Below, in pieces: positions 1 to 15,900 of a stretch of 64,000 nucleotides of DNA (position 1 is the first letter of the stretch; each line of letters begins with the position of its first letter). Source of the stretch: Archegozetes longisetosus. Its lineage: Eukaryota > Arthropoda > Arachnida > Sarcoptiformes > Trhypochthoniidae. The notes beneath the pieces were generated by a model that was not told the DNA's origin, searched no databases, and was given only the letters and a program-made list of their open reading frames with translations. The translations under genes were made by a program, and so were the position numbers. The stretch spans positions 3,553,843 to 3,617,842 of the forward strand of contig JAEMBT020000003.1 of the NCBI GenBank assembly GCA_018873245.2. Reading direction: 5' to 3'.

Positions 1-1320
1 AGATATCAAATAAAATGAAAGCATGGATAAGAATAAAAAGATAGAAGCGTCTCTACTATCTCTTTAGATGTTGTCAGTAATAAATTAAATCTAATATTAA
101 ATGAATATAATCAGTAATTCTGGTAATTCTGGCAAAGTCAATTGTACACAGGATCATTTGAATCACAGCAATCAATCTCCACCCAGGCTTTTGAATCTTT
201 TTCGATTATATCTACACTACATTACATTTGATTCAAAAACTCATTTCATTTAATACTAAGAGTAAAGAGAAGATTAGTTTTAAAATCGTAATAAATATCT
301 CAGACTAAAAATAGAAAAATCGTTTATGAATATTGATATTAGTGCTATTGAGCTTGAAAAATATTATATATCAGATTAACGATTCAATAATTATATCAAA
401 GGTCAGCTTTTCTGCTTATCTCGAAAACATGACAAGTATTTCTATAAAATCGATTTCGATTCTATTTTACAAAATATAGATTTATTCAAAGTCAATATTT
501 ATTTTGAGAAATCATCAAATCAATTAATTTTGCACTTTTTTTTGGGTAATTAAAAACTGTTGTAAAGAAAGCTGAAAAATGAAAAGTATTTGATCACGAT
601 TTTAATGATCGATGGATTAATTATGCTCTAGAGAAAATATTATATATTTTGCCCTAAACAGAAGCAGTGATGTGAACAATTATTATTATTTTGATAGAAT
701 GGGAACACACCCGAAATCATATAAGACCAAATGTGATAATAAATAAAAATCAAAAAGTTCCTAATTTCTATTTACTATTATTACGCAATCCAAACAACTA
801 AAAGTCAATTGTAATTAATTCTAGTCCCTAATAGTAGGCCACAGACATATTGCCACTACAATTATTTAATGGTCGTGATGAATATGAATTTATAACTGAT
901 TAACTGAATTAGAACCTGAAATATTAGCTAACATTAGATGAAAAACATTGGAAGCATTGTTTGCATAATTCATGATATGCAAAAACGAAAATCATAGGCA
1001 TTAAAATTGAGTAAATCTTGCTAAGCATTACATTTGGCAAATGATAAAATTGATGAATACTAAATAAAAGTTCAAGTTTATGGATAAGTTGACGATATCT
1101 CTGTTGGAGAATATATTTGAATGAGTTTTTCTATTCTCTCTCAAAGTATAGGATTGTATAATGAGATCAGATGAGAAGGTTTCTCATGCATAAAGTTAAA
1201 CACATTTTCGCATTATATTAGTTGAAAGACAACTTGTCATTCATTGAATAAGTTAGCTATTGATATAAGTTATAGAGGATCAATATAAGGTTTGAATTTC
1301 TTTTCATATTATCTCGTCAG
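1..1320 (+). other. Intron or upstream region of the CCP6-like gene, no gene seen
   Basis: AT-rich sequence with no coding signal I can recognise. It ends in a good acceptor (…TCTCGTCAG) at 1318-1320. I looked for the exon expected to encode the stretch before GNLGRVD (in vertebrates ending …CFES) and did not find it, so it is probably left of the window. Confidence 0.55.
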
Positions 1321-1445
1321 GCAATTTGGGTCGAGTGGACCGCATCAATGAGTTTGAATATGATCTGTTTGTGAGGCCTGACATCGCAGATCCTAGGTAT
1401 CGGTTCTGGTTTAACTTCACTATTGAAAATGCCTACAAAAATCAG
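1321..1445 (+). CDS. AGBL4: CCP6-like exon: start of N-terminal domain
   Basis: Exon encoding GNLGRVDRINEFEYDLF and on to IENAYKNQ. It is the hallmark β-sandwich segment of cytosolic carboxypeptidases. It starts in phase 1 (GC completing a Gly codon after CAG) and ends in phase 0 at CAG|GTTTGT. Confidence 0.88.
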
Positions 1446-4400
1446 GTTTGTATTAATTTATAATTCATTTTAAGCGCTATTCATTTTCTATATGAGAGTC
1501 ACTTCGTGATCAGTTGAAATGAAATTTTACGCTCAAAATGTTTTGAAAAACAAATTCTCTTACATTACTTGGATAAGGGTTACCATCTCTCAGCTTTTGA
1601 TCTGAAAGTCAAAAGATTAAAGTTTTCTTTTTGACGAGAGACGAATGTCAGATCATGAATTTAAATCTGAAGATTTATTGTTTTTTCCGTCCAATCTTAT
1701 GCATTATTTGCATTTTCCAAAGTATTTTAAGTGTGTTTGATCGAGAAAAAAGATTTTCGATAATGTAATATTCATAAGCTTTTCAGTGTTTCAGTTTGGA
1801 TGACATGAAATTGTGAGTGCATATTGGAATAAGGATTGAAAATTATATAATTGTTCAATTGTTTCCAATTTATACCAAGAAATTGTGCTGAGGAAAGGCG
1901 GCAAACCTAAACTCAGTAGTTGATTGTATAAATAAGGCAGAAGATAGTCAAAATGAAAATGTTTTAATGCAATTATTAAAGCCGGCCTTCACGACCTTTG
2001 CGAACCATGAAATACGATTGGCAAATCGTTTCATATAGTAATACTTAGCATAGCATGAGATAAATACTGTCAATTTTGATTCAAGAATAAAACTTTAATG
2101 CAATTCACTTAACTTCAAACGATTTATCAGTGAACCAGAACTTTGAAATTTAAACAAAATAGCAGACAATCAAAATTGACAATAAATCGAAACATCATAT
2201 TATTCTAGCTCTAAAAAGGTTAAACATCTTAACCGTTTTGTTCAGAACATTCGACTAAAGCTAACTTGTTTTGAATGCTATAAGTCGGAATCAAAGGCTA
2301 AAGAATATCTGTTTATTCTGGAACAAGTTTTTAAGACATTTATTGGCAGCAATAGTGTTGTCAATGATTTCTAGTGATTGTCCGTATTATTCAAATTTAT
2401 TCAAATATTCAAATGCAGACCTACTTAGACTTTCCGACAATTACATCAACTTTATATAATTGAGTTTATTGTGTGATTTTCAGCTAGATTCGGCAAGAAC
2501 AATATTATGAGCTTTACTCTGTGTGAATGTCTAGTGATTTGACTCTTGGAAAAGACTCGAACGATAGTAATTCAGAACTCGTTATGAATAAGGAGAGAAA
2601 ATTAATTGAAATAGAGATTGTGATCATCACATAGGTTGGAAGGCAGAACAAACTGTAGACCTGTTTTAGCAAGCTAAGACATCTGATGATTTAGCTGAGA
2701 GCTGTTGAAAGCAAATAATTTGATATTCTATTGAATCGACAACTAAATATTGGTTTATTGTATGCATTCATGAATTCAGTTCGGATAAAAAGAAAACTTA
2801 TTGTAATTCAGTATTCAATCGATGCATTCAATGAGAGCGTTAGACAATTTTTTTATTCCCCAAAAAGTCGAATAAAAACGAATGTCTCTTTTCATTATTC
2901 TATTTTTCAAACATTGATCATTCCTTTTCTAGCTTTTATCTTCTCTTCAATTTATTTGATAATTGAAACCGAAGATTGAGAAAAAAAATCTAAAATAAGT
3001 TGACTACAATCTTCTTGATTGAAACTGTATACTAAATGGAAATAGAAGTTATGTTCAGCATTCTTCTTGACTTAGGCAAAAATTCTTGAAAATATCTGAA
3101 TCATCAAAATGAAACATAATATAATTTTAAAAATTCGAAAAATTTTCATCAGCTCAATTTTCATGTATTAGAAAATTCAATTTCTCAACTTTAATGAACT
3201 GAACATTGAACGGGATAATTCAATGATGACTTATAAGCAAATTTTTATCATTCCATTAATTCTAGAAAGTTTGTAAATGGCGAAACAATCTCAAAAAACT
3301 GTTTTCAAAGTTTTCCTCAATCGATATTATACTAAAGATAGAAATAATTATGATCAGTATTGAGCTAACGAATGAAAATGATATCTGAATTTGGATTAAA
3401 ATGTGTATTTATTGACTTTTGTGCGTAGATTGTATTATAGAAATATAGTACTACTGAATCTTCACAAAATTAGCAGAACTCTAATCAACTTTTGGAAGTA
3501 GAGCGTCTCTGAATGGCCAACAAATTGAAGGCATCTCTTCTGATAATAGCATTTAGAGCACGACCAATAATCATTAAGTAAGAAATATTGGAGAACAATA
3601 GCTTATCTCAAGTCCAAAACGACTTCTCTTCATTGATTGAATGAATTGTTGCAAGAACTAAAAATTGCGACTATTCTCATGAATTGGTTAAGTTAAAAAT
3701 TAAAATTTTGTTGCAACATTTTTTCAATATTGTATTGAGACATTGACGTTGAATAGCTTTTGGAAAATTGAGAACTAAAGCAGATGTGATCACATCTAAT
3801 CATCTTCGAGATCGTTTACTCTTAAGCTCGTTATTGATAATTGATTGAAGCTCCTTCCAACTTTTAAGAAATCTCAATTCAAGACCGTGTGCTAGCAGTA
3901 TTAATTATAAAACTAGTTTGCAAAATAAGTTATCCTGAACCAAATCCTGTCAAAAAATCATGAAAAATATTCTCTGAAATGAAGCAAATGTCACGTCCTG
4001 CATATATCAGCAAAAAATTGTGAAATGTGAATAAAGATTGATTCCTGAATATTCTTTCAGTATTAACTATTCAAACTTAATAAGGCTATGAGTCTTTACG
4101 CCATAATTACAAAGATTAAAAACTTAGTTATATTAGTAATACTCATTGTACTGTATAGCATCACATTGAGATGAGTTTAAACTTTCACTGAAAAATCCTG
4201 TCTATTAACAGTAAAAATGATCGATAAATCATACTTTAGGTAACAAAAATAATTGCGATTTGATTGGTTGTATCTTCGCTAAGTTCGAACATACTATTCA
4301 AAATTGACTCTAGAAACAATGATCTAGGTGCTGATTCGTTGCAAATCTTATGGCTTAATATGTGTCAGATATTAGTTTTATTAGGAATAAACTCATAGAA

Positions 4401-6918
4401 CATTCGTTGGTTTGATGAAGACAGAAATGACCGAATACTTGTATTATAGTTATTGCACAGGATTGTTGAGTGACATGCTCCACAATGACAGCAAACGTGA
4501 ATTTGGTAAAACTTTGTGAAATATAAGACCCAATGACTAATACCGTAATGCTATTGGAATATATAGAGACCTACAATGCATTTCAGATGATATTTTCTTT
4601 TATGATGCTTGCATTCAGATAAGATCACATTTTGCCCAATCCTTCCATTAATGTGAAGTCTGTATTCCTCCAATTGTTTAAACGAATCCAACATAATTTT
4701 GCCATGTATTGAGGAAGAGGGACAGAGAAAGAGAGAGAAAGGGAGTAAAGAAAGTAGGAACAACAGAATATAAGTGAATTGGAAAAGATAGGATGAGTTA
4801 TGCATGAGAATTGTTGAGTTGTTTCCTAGAATTGGGAAATATAACAAAATTAGGAGTTACGATCTTATATATACAATATCAAGGGATATGATAGCAGTCA
4901 GTATATGGTGGGCTATACCTTATTGGCAAAGCAAATTCAGGTCTCAGTAATCCGCTATGGGTTTAACACTGCCACTGATAGATAAGCCTTAGGCAGCCGT
5001 AGGGCTTTGCCGTTTGGCCCTATCGATGGTTTGCTTGGCTTGCATTCACTGCAATTCTTTTGAAGATTCAGTACACATATACCAGTTCTGCTCAACTTAT
5101 ATTTGCTCAACTTTTGTGACGATAGAATCCAATGTTTGGATCGATTTAAGGCAAGACATAGAAGTCTTTGGCAAATATAACAGTAGATCAGAGAACATAA
5201 CTTGACATTCGATAAAAGTTGGATACTTGGGATACAACTGTAATCTTTGTCATAAACAAAGTTTTCAAACTTTTATCAACTATATTAACATCAAATATAA
5301 GAAATCTGGACATGAATGCTACAGGAAAAGTGTCACTTCTGTTAAAGAATAAGAGTTTGATATCGAACAGAACTAAAACAAGTAAAATGCATGAAAGTAT
5401 GATTTTCGAGTCTAATGATCTCAAACCTAAATTTGTATCTAATGTTATTGTGCATCGTTTGTATAGCATAGCATACCTTAACTTTAGTTTACTTACATTT
5501 GCCTTTCGCTGAACAAGTTTTACGATCCGATGTTACATAGTTAGACCATTTGCCAACTAATGGGCTTCACATTCACATGGGATTGAAGGGGAGAAGTAGA
5601 GAGAATGATGCGAGAGAGAGAGAGAGAGAGAGAGACTTGTGAGACATACTGAAGGCGTTAATGAAACTCCTGTATAGCATGGGATCTAATACAAGTTATA
5701 AGTCGTGACAATAGTAGGGACTCTGTCTGTACTGCTATTTCTTATGGCATAAATTGTGCTTTTATTGTTTTCAATAAGATTATATGACAATGTGCCCGAG
5801 CTATAACGAATGAAACATGTGAGAAATAGAATATAGATATGCCCTCGATTTAGAGTCGTATTTATTTTTCATATCTAGTATCAAATAAAAAATTTTGTTA
5901 CTTTTGCGAATTGCACTCAAAGCTTATAGACTTATGCTATTGCCAGTGAAGATCTAATGCTATATTATTTTGATTCTATGATTTTTGAAACGAGCTCTAG
6001 TCGATTTTATTATTCCTACATAAGAGTTTTGTCAAAAAGTGTCATTTAAGGGGCAAATCTATTTTGCAGTTTAGATATTAAGAAAAAGCTAAGCAGATTT
6101 CTTGTTGTAAATTTTTCGAAATAAATGCTAAATATTTAGGTAAATTTATTATTAATACATCAATGAATTTATTAGTTTTGATCAGAAAATGTCTAGCCAA
6201 AAAGAAAACTCCGAATTTTTCTTGTATACAAAAGATAGCGAGATATCGGTAAAAATCTATGAATATATGAATTTATGTATATTTGATCAACTGATAACTT
6301 TTTATGGATTATGATATTTTATCGAGGACATAGTGAAATTTTATCAATGAGTTGAATACTTAATTTTTTGTGTTTGCAAAGCATAAGATATATATATATA
6401 TGTATAGGTAGATAGATATATAAATCATATTAGCGTGTACTTAAACTTAATCCTGTATTGATATGGTATTAACCCAACGTTATTCGTTCTGACAAATAAG
6501 TTAGGTCTTAGAGCATTATATTGATTAGCAATTCCTTCATTAGACTGTTATATCATTTATTGATGATTTACTTTATTTGAAGGTTTTATCTAAGAATTCA
6601 AATTTTTATGGCTATTACTTGAAGTTATGTTTTCATTTATATGAATTATTTCAGAATCAAAAACAGAGAACAAAACGAATTTCAAGGAAAAGGACTAAAA
6701 TTAAAATATTTACGAGCGATATAATAATCTTTTTTATAGAATAAATATTGTGTATGACTAATAACTGAAGTCAAGTTATGTCAAAGAAATGAGAAATTGG
6801 AGCAAAAATGATAACTGATTTCATTTACAATGATGTTTGTATCACAGGTGTAACTGACAGGAAAGTGCATACGTTTAACATTTGAAGGATACTTATGAAG
6901 TCAGTCTCCGCTGAGTAC

Positions 6919-6992
<74 letters not shown>

Positions 6993-9900
6993 ACTCTATG
7001 CACTGAATATCAATAGATAAGAAAACATATTAAACTAAAATAATATTATTTTGTTCTTCTTTTGATATATTATATCAAATTTGTTTTACATAATAGAGAA
7101 TACAATTTGCCCAAAATGCCAAAAGAGAAACTGATGCGATTAAAACATGAACTCTTGATTATAAATATAAAACTTAAGCAGTTTTCTAGTGGGTAGATGT
7201 GCTAAAGTAAATGTGTGTTATTATGAATGTTCTTATTAAATATTATTTGTTTATGTTTTATTGAAATGAGTATAGAGATGAGAAGAAACTGACAGGATTA
7301 GAGTCTAGGCCACGCTTAGATAATTGGAGCCTAACTTTCTTTTAGCATACAATACGGCTAAAGTAATAACTCGTAAGTAATAATAGGTTATCGTTTGTAA
7401 TACCGGTAATAATCTCCTCTCATCTCAACAATATTTAGTACACATCTCGAGAACATTAATAAACTGTTTTATCCGTAGGTTAGAAGAGCTGTTATGCTTT
7501 TTTAGATCTAGTACTCTATTCTGTGGAATATGATTACTTGGACCATAATATATTTGCATTAATAAGCAGCTTATACTTTGCAGATTTTATCTCAATTTTC
7601 TCAAATTGACAAATTAATTAGATTTCCCATAATTATAGATGTTTTTTAGAATAATATTAATACAAAGCCTCGAACCATTAAATCTAATTTGTTGAAGATT
7701 TAAAAAATTAAAATAACAGTTATTAGATAGATTAAATTTGCACTTTCAATTTTTTCTTATTTAATTTGAATTTACACTGGTTCTTATATTCAACTTAATC
7801 TTTTGCATCAATACAACAATAAGCATAAAATGACAAAAGCATTGAATTAAACTAATAATAAAAATATGATGAAAAAGCACTTTTCAATGTATTCAAACTT
7901 ATTTGCTTCAAAAATCACATCAAGAAAATTGAACTATTTTTGCTCAAATGATTATTTTGTTAGCATTTAAACCATACATTTGCAAAAAATAAGCTTGGAT
8001 TTATATGCATTCATATAGAAATGCAGTACTAAGTGCTGTTTGATCACATCGAAATAAGTTTCATGGTCGTTTGAATTTCGGTTATTGAATAAATATACAT
8101 ATAGCAATGATTTTAATTTTTCATCCTTTTTAAAAATCTATTCCGCTTCACAAAACTACAAAAATAATTAGCAATTGATTTTAAATAAAGGTTGTTTTTG
8201 ATTTTTATCAACTTTTAGACTTGCTGAGTGAGTTGCTTGGAAGCATGAATGGATATAAATATTGTTATGATGAATACATTTCATATAAATCCTTTCATTA
8301 GAAATTGTAAATAACGATATATATTGTGAGCTGTTGTGAAGATAGAAATGATAATAGAAAATGACGAATCGATAACTTTTATCAATAGATTTGAAGATAG
8401 TTTAACTTTTTTAAGCTCCATATGATGGGTATTATCTGTGATAGACCTTATAAGAAACTTATAAAAACAAGAAAAGAGTCATAGAATGTGTTCGTAGAAT
8501 ACAGCTATAAGAAAATGTTTTGTTGTAAAAATGATTTGCGCTTTTTATTAATAAAAAATCAGAACTTATCAAATAAGTAGAGAGAGAAAATGTGAGATTC
8601 AATGAATCGTAGAACATTGAAAAATGCAATAAAATATCACAATCAACTATCTGATTAAAGTAATGTGAGAAAGAGTTGGGATTCGGTACTAGCATTGAAG
8701 TAAGTTGAAGAATATGGTATAATTTATTCTTAACGCTATTTAGTTCTAAGGATCATTTAATGAAGTAAACAATTATCCAACATAAAAAGTTAAACATAGC
8801 TGTGAAAAAAGGTAAAATTATAGCACTAATTAATTTTTTGTTGGATCGATTCAATTTTCAGTTATCTTATAATTTAAACTGATATAGTTTGAACTTTATA
8901 ATCAAGTTCTTTTCAAGTGGATTAACTCTGAAATTCTTTATAAACTTTTTACACTAACTCTTGGAATTAGAATCTAATAACTAACGGGTGAAGACTATTA
9001 TACTTATTGTTCATCTAAGATGATATTATTTATATGTGGAATTCATTTGTAATAATAATACCAGAGTTATATCCGATAGAATGTAACATTATTACAATAC
9101 TATTGTTATTGACTTACACAAAATAATACTAACACGTATTGTAAGTACTGGTATTAAGGGATATAAAAAGTGTTGCTTTGCTCACAAAAATTCTTTCAAT
9201 AGTTCCTCTATCAGAAAGAAAGGACTAAAGAGTGATTTTCTTACTGGTTTTGTCATTTTTCCAATCGAAACTTTTGACCCAACTTTCGATTAAGACATCT
9301 ACATTAAGCTAGCTTTGAAGACTAAACCAGTTCTTTCCATATCAATAATATCTTAATCTTTTAGTAAAATAAAAAACCCGGATCTTTATCATATTTTTAT
9401 TATTTCGTTGCGCATAGGAATGGTATTATTCATCTGAAAACTTCTAAAAAAATTTAATTTGATATTTTTTCAATTATAAAATCCAATATTGAGCAAATAT
9501 TGCAACCTTAACTTAGCTTTTTCTTTATATGAACTTAAAGTGAAAAACTCAGAGAAATAGAAAATAAACGACATTTTCTGTCTCGAAGATTTACTTCGGT
9601 TTTGGCATAAGTTAAAATAAAATATTCGGTGGTTGAAACTTAGCTTTTTTGACAGAATTAATTGTTCAATTAAAAGAGTTTGGTAGGTTAAAGATAAACT
9701 TATTGGGAAATTAGAATAAAGAATGAAATTTATTTGAGTTTGGTGCTCCATACAGAATGTCTTTGTTAACGAAATTTACATAAGATAAGCTATACTTTTC
9801 AACTCATAACAAAGCTTTAGTGCTGCTTAATATCTGTGTGAAGTATTTCAATGCTTAAATCGATACATATTTTATGCTAAATTTGTTCTTTTATTTAAGA

Positions 9901-12900
9901 TGCCTTCACTATAATATAAACGTTGAGAAGTTTATGCACACCAACAAGAATAGCAAAGATATTAAAGAATATGAACGGATATACTCTATTCTCACTGAAT
10001 AAACACTTTTCAAGTTTTAACTTCAGACTTGATGGCAATACTTTTGACATTTTGTGGGAGTTTAATTCATAATTGAATAATCAAAACAATTTCTCTTATC
10101 TGTATAATAATCTGATTTTCATAATAAGTAACTCATTGACTTAGCTGGAAATGAAGGAAAATAAATATCGAAATGTTTATTTTAAAATTTCTGATTCAAT
10201 TAAAAAGTAGAAGAGCTATAAAGAAAAGAGCTGACTACAATTTATCCTAACGATTGTAAAGAAAAGATGAGGAAGCTAGTGGTATAAAGTGGTATCTTTC
10301 ATAGAACTAACAAAAGAGATGAGACTTAATAGCAAAGAAGGAAGAAATAGAGAGTTGTCGTAGAGTAGAACTAATCAGATTGCCATCACTATCACCATTT
10401 ACGTCATTTATTATGTGATACTGTATAATAGTGTTGCTGTTACTCTATTATATTATATAAGATTGAAGCCCACATTTCTATAGTGACTACTCTTTACATA
10501 GTATTCTCTTTAAGAAATTGCGTGCCTATATATCATTACTTGATGGTAAGGCACAAACATTTAAGCAGATTAAAGCGAAGCCAAATTCCATCACTAACTT
10601 TGATTTTCTGGCCCAGACTTAATCTTAACCGATGATGAAGATGAGAAAATCGCTGAAATAATTTGACGAATTGCAACAAAAGCTAATACAGTAGTGCTCT
10701 ATATAAGTTACAGTCTGTAACTTAGCCAGAATTGTTGTTTAATCAATCTTATACTAGCATTGATTTTTATATTCACTATTCATGTTCTTATATACAGTCA
10801 TTTAATATCATCAAATCGATCAAGTTTTAAATTTGATCAAATGTCCTATCGATTGATTTCATATTCGCGATATTCAAGAATTCGGCTAAGCTTTTATCGA
10901 TTTTTTGATTGATTAAGTTTTGTGAAAATGCATTAAAATTTAAAGTATTAGAAAAGATACTTTCATGAACAGAGCCTAAAAATTGGAAAAGTTTCTAATA
11001 TTTTGATCTTCTGTTAAGCTCGAAGTTATATAGAATTGCTATTCGAAACTTTGTCATTCGTTAAGATTATAGAGTAGTTTAAAACAAAGTTTCAGCATAA
11101 GTAACTATCTTTTGACCTAAACCGTGTAAGGCTGTGATTCAAGTGAATTAATTGTGAAAATCATAGCTTTGGTTAAACGTTGTGATAAAGTCTATTGGAT
11201 GAAAGGTTACTTAATAGCTATTGGGTGTGCGAAACTCTGTTTCTAATATAATATAATATGATTGCATTTATCTAATAATAGTGATGAGTGCGTTGGCCTA
11301 ACTATGCGGATGTCTGTGCTAACTCTAACTTTAACTCTAACTCTAACTCTAACCTAACTTCAGCTCAAACACTAACCCGACTAAAACTGTATTATTGAAA
11401 TTTTGGTTCTTTTTTCTGAAGACACATTAGATCTGAAACTAGAATTTAAGCATTGAGAGAAAGATTCATATGTGAGTCTTGTTTGTGTGAGTTAAACACA
11501 TTTTTTCTTATTATTAACTTGTCAGCCCTTATCGTCATGACAACACTGTTTGATTCGCGGCGAAGGACAGAACAAGAAGAAGAACAAGAAGTGAAGATTT
11601 CTTATTTGACAAAAGCTAAGTTAGCGATTGTTGCTTATCGTTAGTGAACTTAAAGGATAGCTAACTCTTAATAACTTGGCGAATCGTCAGCACAATCTTA
11701 TATAAGATAATTCTGTTGTGAGGTTCAAATTCTATACACTACTAATACACCGAACAAAGTGTCGCGAAACAGAATTCAAATTTAGTGCCATTAGTTGACA
11801 AAAGCGAATACCGATATTAATTTTGTTATCTTGTTTCCTGAAAATAGGAGAAAATAATTTTGCTATATTTACAGGTCCAGATTTTACAGTATATAATAAT
11901 AATTTTTGATAGTTGAGTGGCAAACACTTTGAGTTTTGATGTTTCGCAGTTTAATGTATCTGAATTGTGGTATTTCTCATTTTAGTGTATCTCAATTCTG
12001 GTATTTTGCAGTTTGGTGTATCTCTTTTAATATTTGATTATTACGCCCTGAGGAAAACTGATAATAAATGCTGGATTCATAGCCTTCTTCAACATAATAA
12101 GGCTTCAGTATAGTCAGTATAGCATGTGAGGAAACTCATATGAGCCAATTTCCTTGTTGTCTGCCAAAGCATTTTATTATTAGTTGGCAAACAACCACTT
12201 CTTACGTTTTCTATGGCAATCTTTTTGCATATAAATAATCATATCTAATTATTTTTCTTCTCATCTTCATCAAAATCCATGTTAGAAATCAGTTCAGCTA
12301 ACAATGTGTCTCATTCGTGCTGTTATTCTATTTTAGAATATTCTGCTTTAGAAATTTCTATTTACAGAAATAAAATAATTATTGTATTTTCTTCTAAATA
12401 TAATTGAAATCATATAATAGAAAGTGTCGACAATGAATACTTTAGTTTGAAAACCAAACAACTTTCAGATCGACTTCAAACAAATGTTTATCTTTAATGA
12501 CCACTTTAGTGCTTTGATTAATTCTAAAAACTAATGCTTTTCTTAGCTTTTGTCGCAATTATTGTTTGAGTTCTTAGAAGAGAGAATGGAGTTTTCTATT
12601 CTTAGAAATGTGACATTTGCTATAAAGACATTTAATTGATTTGTAAATCAATTTCCAAATGAAACGATCGCGTAAATGTGACAGCAATTGAAATGTTGAT
12701 GAGTATTAATCAAATATACATTGATTGTTGAACATGCAATCGTTTTATATTAGATTTATTTTTATTAACAGTAGGCGTCAAACATGTAGTCAAATCTAAA
12801 ACTTTGATCAATATTTTCATAACAATTGTTCCATTTATTCATCTTTTAATACATTCATTCATGTTTTAACTTTTGATGATTGTAATTAGAAGTCTAGCAG

Positions 12901-15900
12901 TCGGCTAAATCTTAAAATTGTTTCCTTAAAGCTTTACACAGTTGAAACACTTTACGTGAAACTTGAAAGAGATTTAATTGAAAAGTGTTAGAATGAACGG
13001 AAAATGAGCATAGAATGAATGGTTGAAAATAGTGGTAAAACAAGTTAAATGTATATCTAATTGTTAAGAGAAAATTGTAATTACTACATAATGATATTGC
13101 TTTGGTGGTTGGTGGTGGTGGTGCGTGTTTAGTGCGTCACACAAACAAACAATTTGTTAGAGAGTGCTTTTCTGATTATAATATATTTTCACAATTAAGT
13201 TATTATATTTACTAAATAAATAACTGCGTGTAGTGCCACATATTCTGAGAACTGGCCATTCATTTCTCTCATGCAATCAAAGGCAGGGAGCAATGAACAA
13301 ATGCGTGACCATCACAGCAGACCTTTGTGTCTGGAGATGATAATTCACTGCTGAACACCATGTGTGCTCCCCTTTTGTTAGTCTCATATATATTACGGAT
13401 TTATATGCAATGAAGATTTATTTGGATTTACTGGTTATGCAAACATTACAACTGAGCGAATCAGAGTTGGACATCAACTCAAGTTTGATCGTCAGCTGCA
13501 ATATAAACTTTGGTAAACATTTATTTGATTAGCTGCAAGTTTTCACTTGTTATTTACAATAAGTCCAAATGCGACTCCAATAAGGTTTTAACTTTAACTT
13601 TTAATAATCTGTTTTAAACTATTCTCAATAATCGGTTTTAGATAATTTGATGCTCCTAGACATGAACAAAAGCTAAGAAATTCAGAATTAATTCAACACA
13701 ATATGCATGAAATATGAATAAAACGGTATTAAAGTTGAAGCTAATTACTTTATGGATGGTTTTCTGGATCCATTCTGGAGAAGGATTGGTTAAGAATTGA
13801 TGAGTTGAAGAATATGCTGGGGAATGCATATGAATCTAAGCACAGAGTAATTATTTAGGTTGAGTTATTCTTGCTCAGGTTTAGAGTGATTAAAATTATA
13901 GTGTGCTATACAGTAGGCAGTGTTTATCATTGGCACATATACTCTATGGTAGCACAAATTGTTATACTCCTTTCCCTCCATTTCTCCAGGGATTTATGTT
14001 TACATTCATTATAGAAAATATGCAAAAATGTTTCAAAAGCTTTTGCAAATTTTTGACGTCAGTTTGGCATCTCTTGTGTAATGTTTTGAGTGTTGAGTTA
14101 ATGTAAAGAATATAATCCTTGATTAATAGTAGAATTCATTACTCTAATTGAAACCTTGCGCTCAAACATAATTTGACTGCAAATATTTTCGTCTTTCCCA
14201 CAAATAACTCTTACGCTATTTATTCTTCAGTTTTAGTACTCATTTGTGGCATAATTTTGATTGAATTGCAAGTCATCTCAATTATTCAGTCTGTCTTAAT
14301 ATAACTTAATATAAAGTATTTAAGCGAAGTTTTCAAACTCTTATATCAGGAGTAGATTTTAAAAAATGTTGGATTTTAAAAATGAAAACCTGTGAAGTTT
14401 TAATCTAATACAATGAATATTCTTATACATGAATTGGCCACAATTTAGAATCTAGAGCAATATTTTATTCGTGATTCATTAAATTTGTGAGTGATGTGTG
14501 TGTAGGTGCATCAAATCTATAGAGATTACTCATGTTCTAGCATAATAGAATTTTCACTAAAGACAATGGCAACTCTGTTCAAGCTGCCTAATGATTTAGA
14601 GTTATTCTATTTTTAAACAATTAGAAACTACTGGATGTTACGATTTGGGTATTATGTGTACAAGTGTTTTGATTAAACTTAATTTCTCTGTCATGAGAAA
14701 AGTGAATTGATTTTAGTACTAAAATGACAGAAAAAAATAACAAAAGTAACAAATGTGAACAAACGATTTTCTTCTAAATCCGATGGATAGATATAGTTTT
14801 CAAACAAGCCTTACGCGAACCACATATACAAAAGAAAATAAATGATAATAGAATTCTTTCATTGGATTCATTTATTGGATAAAAATTTCTTTGAGTGAAA
14901 ATTCAAAGATTTCACTAGAAAGAAGTTTTTCGTGAAAAGAAAATAAGATTTTAGCGACGAATAAAATAGATAGACTAATAGTTTCTCAGAGGCACAAACT
15001 ATAAATAGATGTTTTTTCTTTTCAAGTCAACACATTCTATTGGAGCCGTCGTTACTAAATGAGAAATTTTTTTATTTCAAATTTATTCAATACTATTCAA
15101 ATTTTCGAGATAACACATAAAACACAATTAGACACAAAACTTTTTAATAAACATTGGGAAAAGAGTTAAATCAATTTTGTAGATGTTGCTTTTCTCAATC
15201 TAAATTTTCAGAACTACCAGTTTAAATTGGCGCTCAAGCTAATTTATGTATTTAAGTGAAGATATACAAACTTTTTCATATAAGTAATACATTTTAGTTA
15301 AATTGAAAGAAATTAGCTAACAGAAAATGAATATTTTGTAAAGTAATGATAACCAAATGAGAAAAACGTTCATGTTTCTCATTAAACTAATTTCAACTTA
15401 TAAGTTATAAGCTTAATATTGTATATGGCACAACTTTTAAATTTTTAAACATAATTCATTTTTGTAGTTTTAATTACAAAATTTTTTGATACTATAATTT
15501 TTATCTAAACAATGAAATGATTAAAAACTAAGATTTCTATAAAATATCGTTAAATTTGTAATCTTCCTCTCGAACTACACTTATGTGAATGACATTACAG
15601 TTTATATAAAAGTTGAATATGAAAGTTAAATGCTAAAATCTAGGAAAAAGTGGAGAAAGCCTTGGAATACTTGCGACAATAAATCAGGAAAGTTGATTTG
15701 CATTACAGGTCTCATAAGTGAAAAAGAGCATCCTTTAGAAGCAAAAATAGTTTGACGCTTCATATGTTACTATTGCTTAGAATGTAATGCCATTAGTGTT
15801 ATGCTTCATTTCATGTATTCAAATATATGCTTTTAAATAAAAACTCGATATTTTCTGTCATTTGATTATTTTAAAAAATGCATTCTTCAGATTCTGTTTC

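Noticed and set aside
5188..5512. Overlapping open frames on both strands of about 95 codons
   Set aside because: Each is mostly the shadow of the other, with no family resemblance or splice context.
11319..11358. True telomeric insertion
   Set aside because: Units are degenerate and few, and are not the exact TTAGG-type repeat; kept only as a telomere-like simple repeat.
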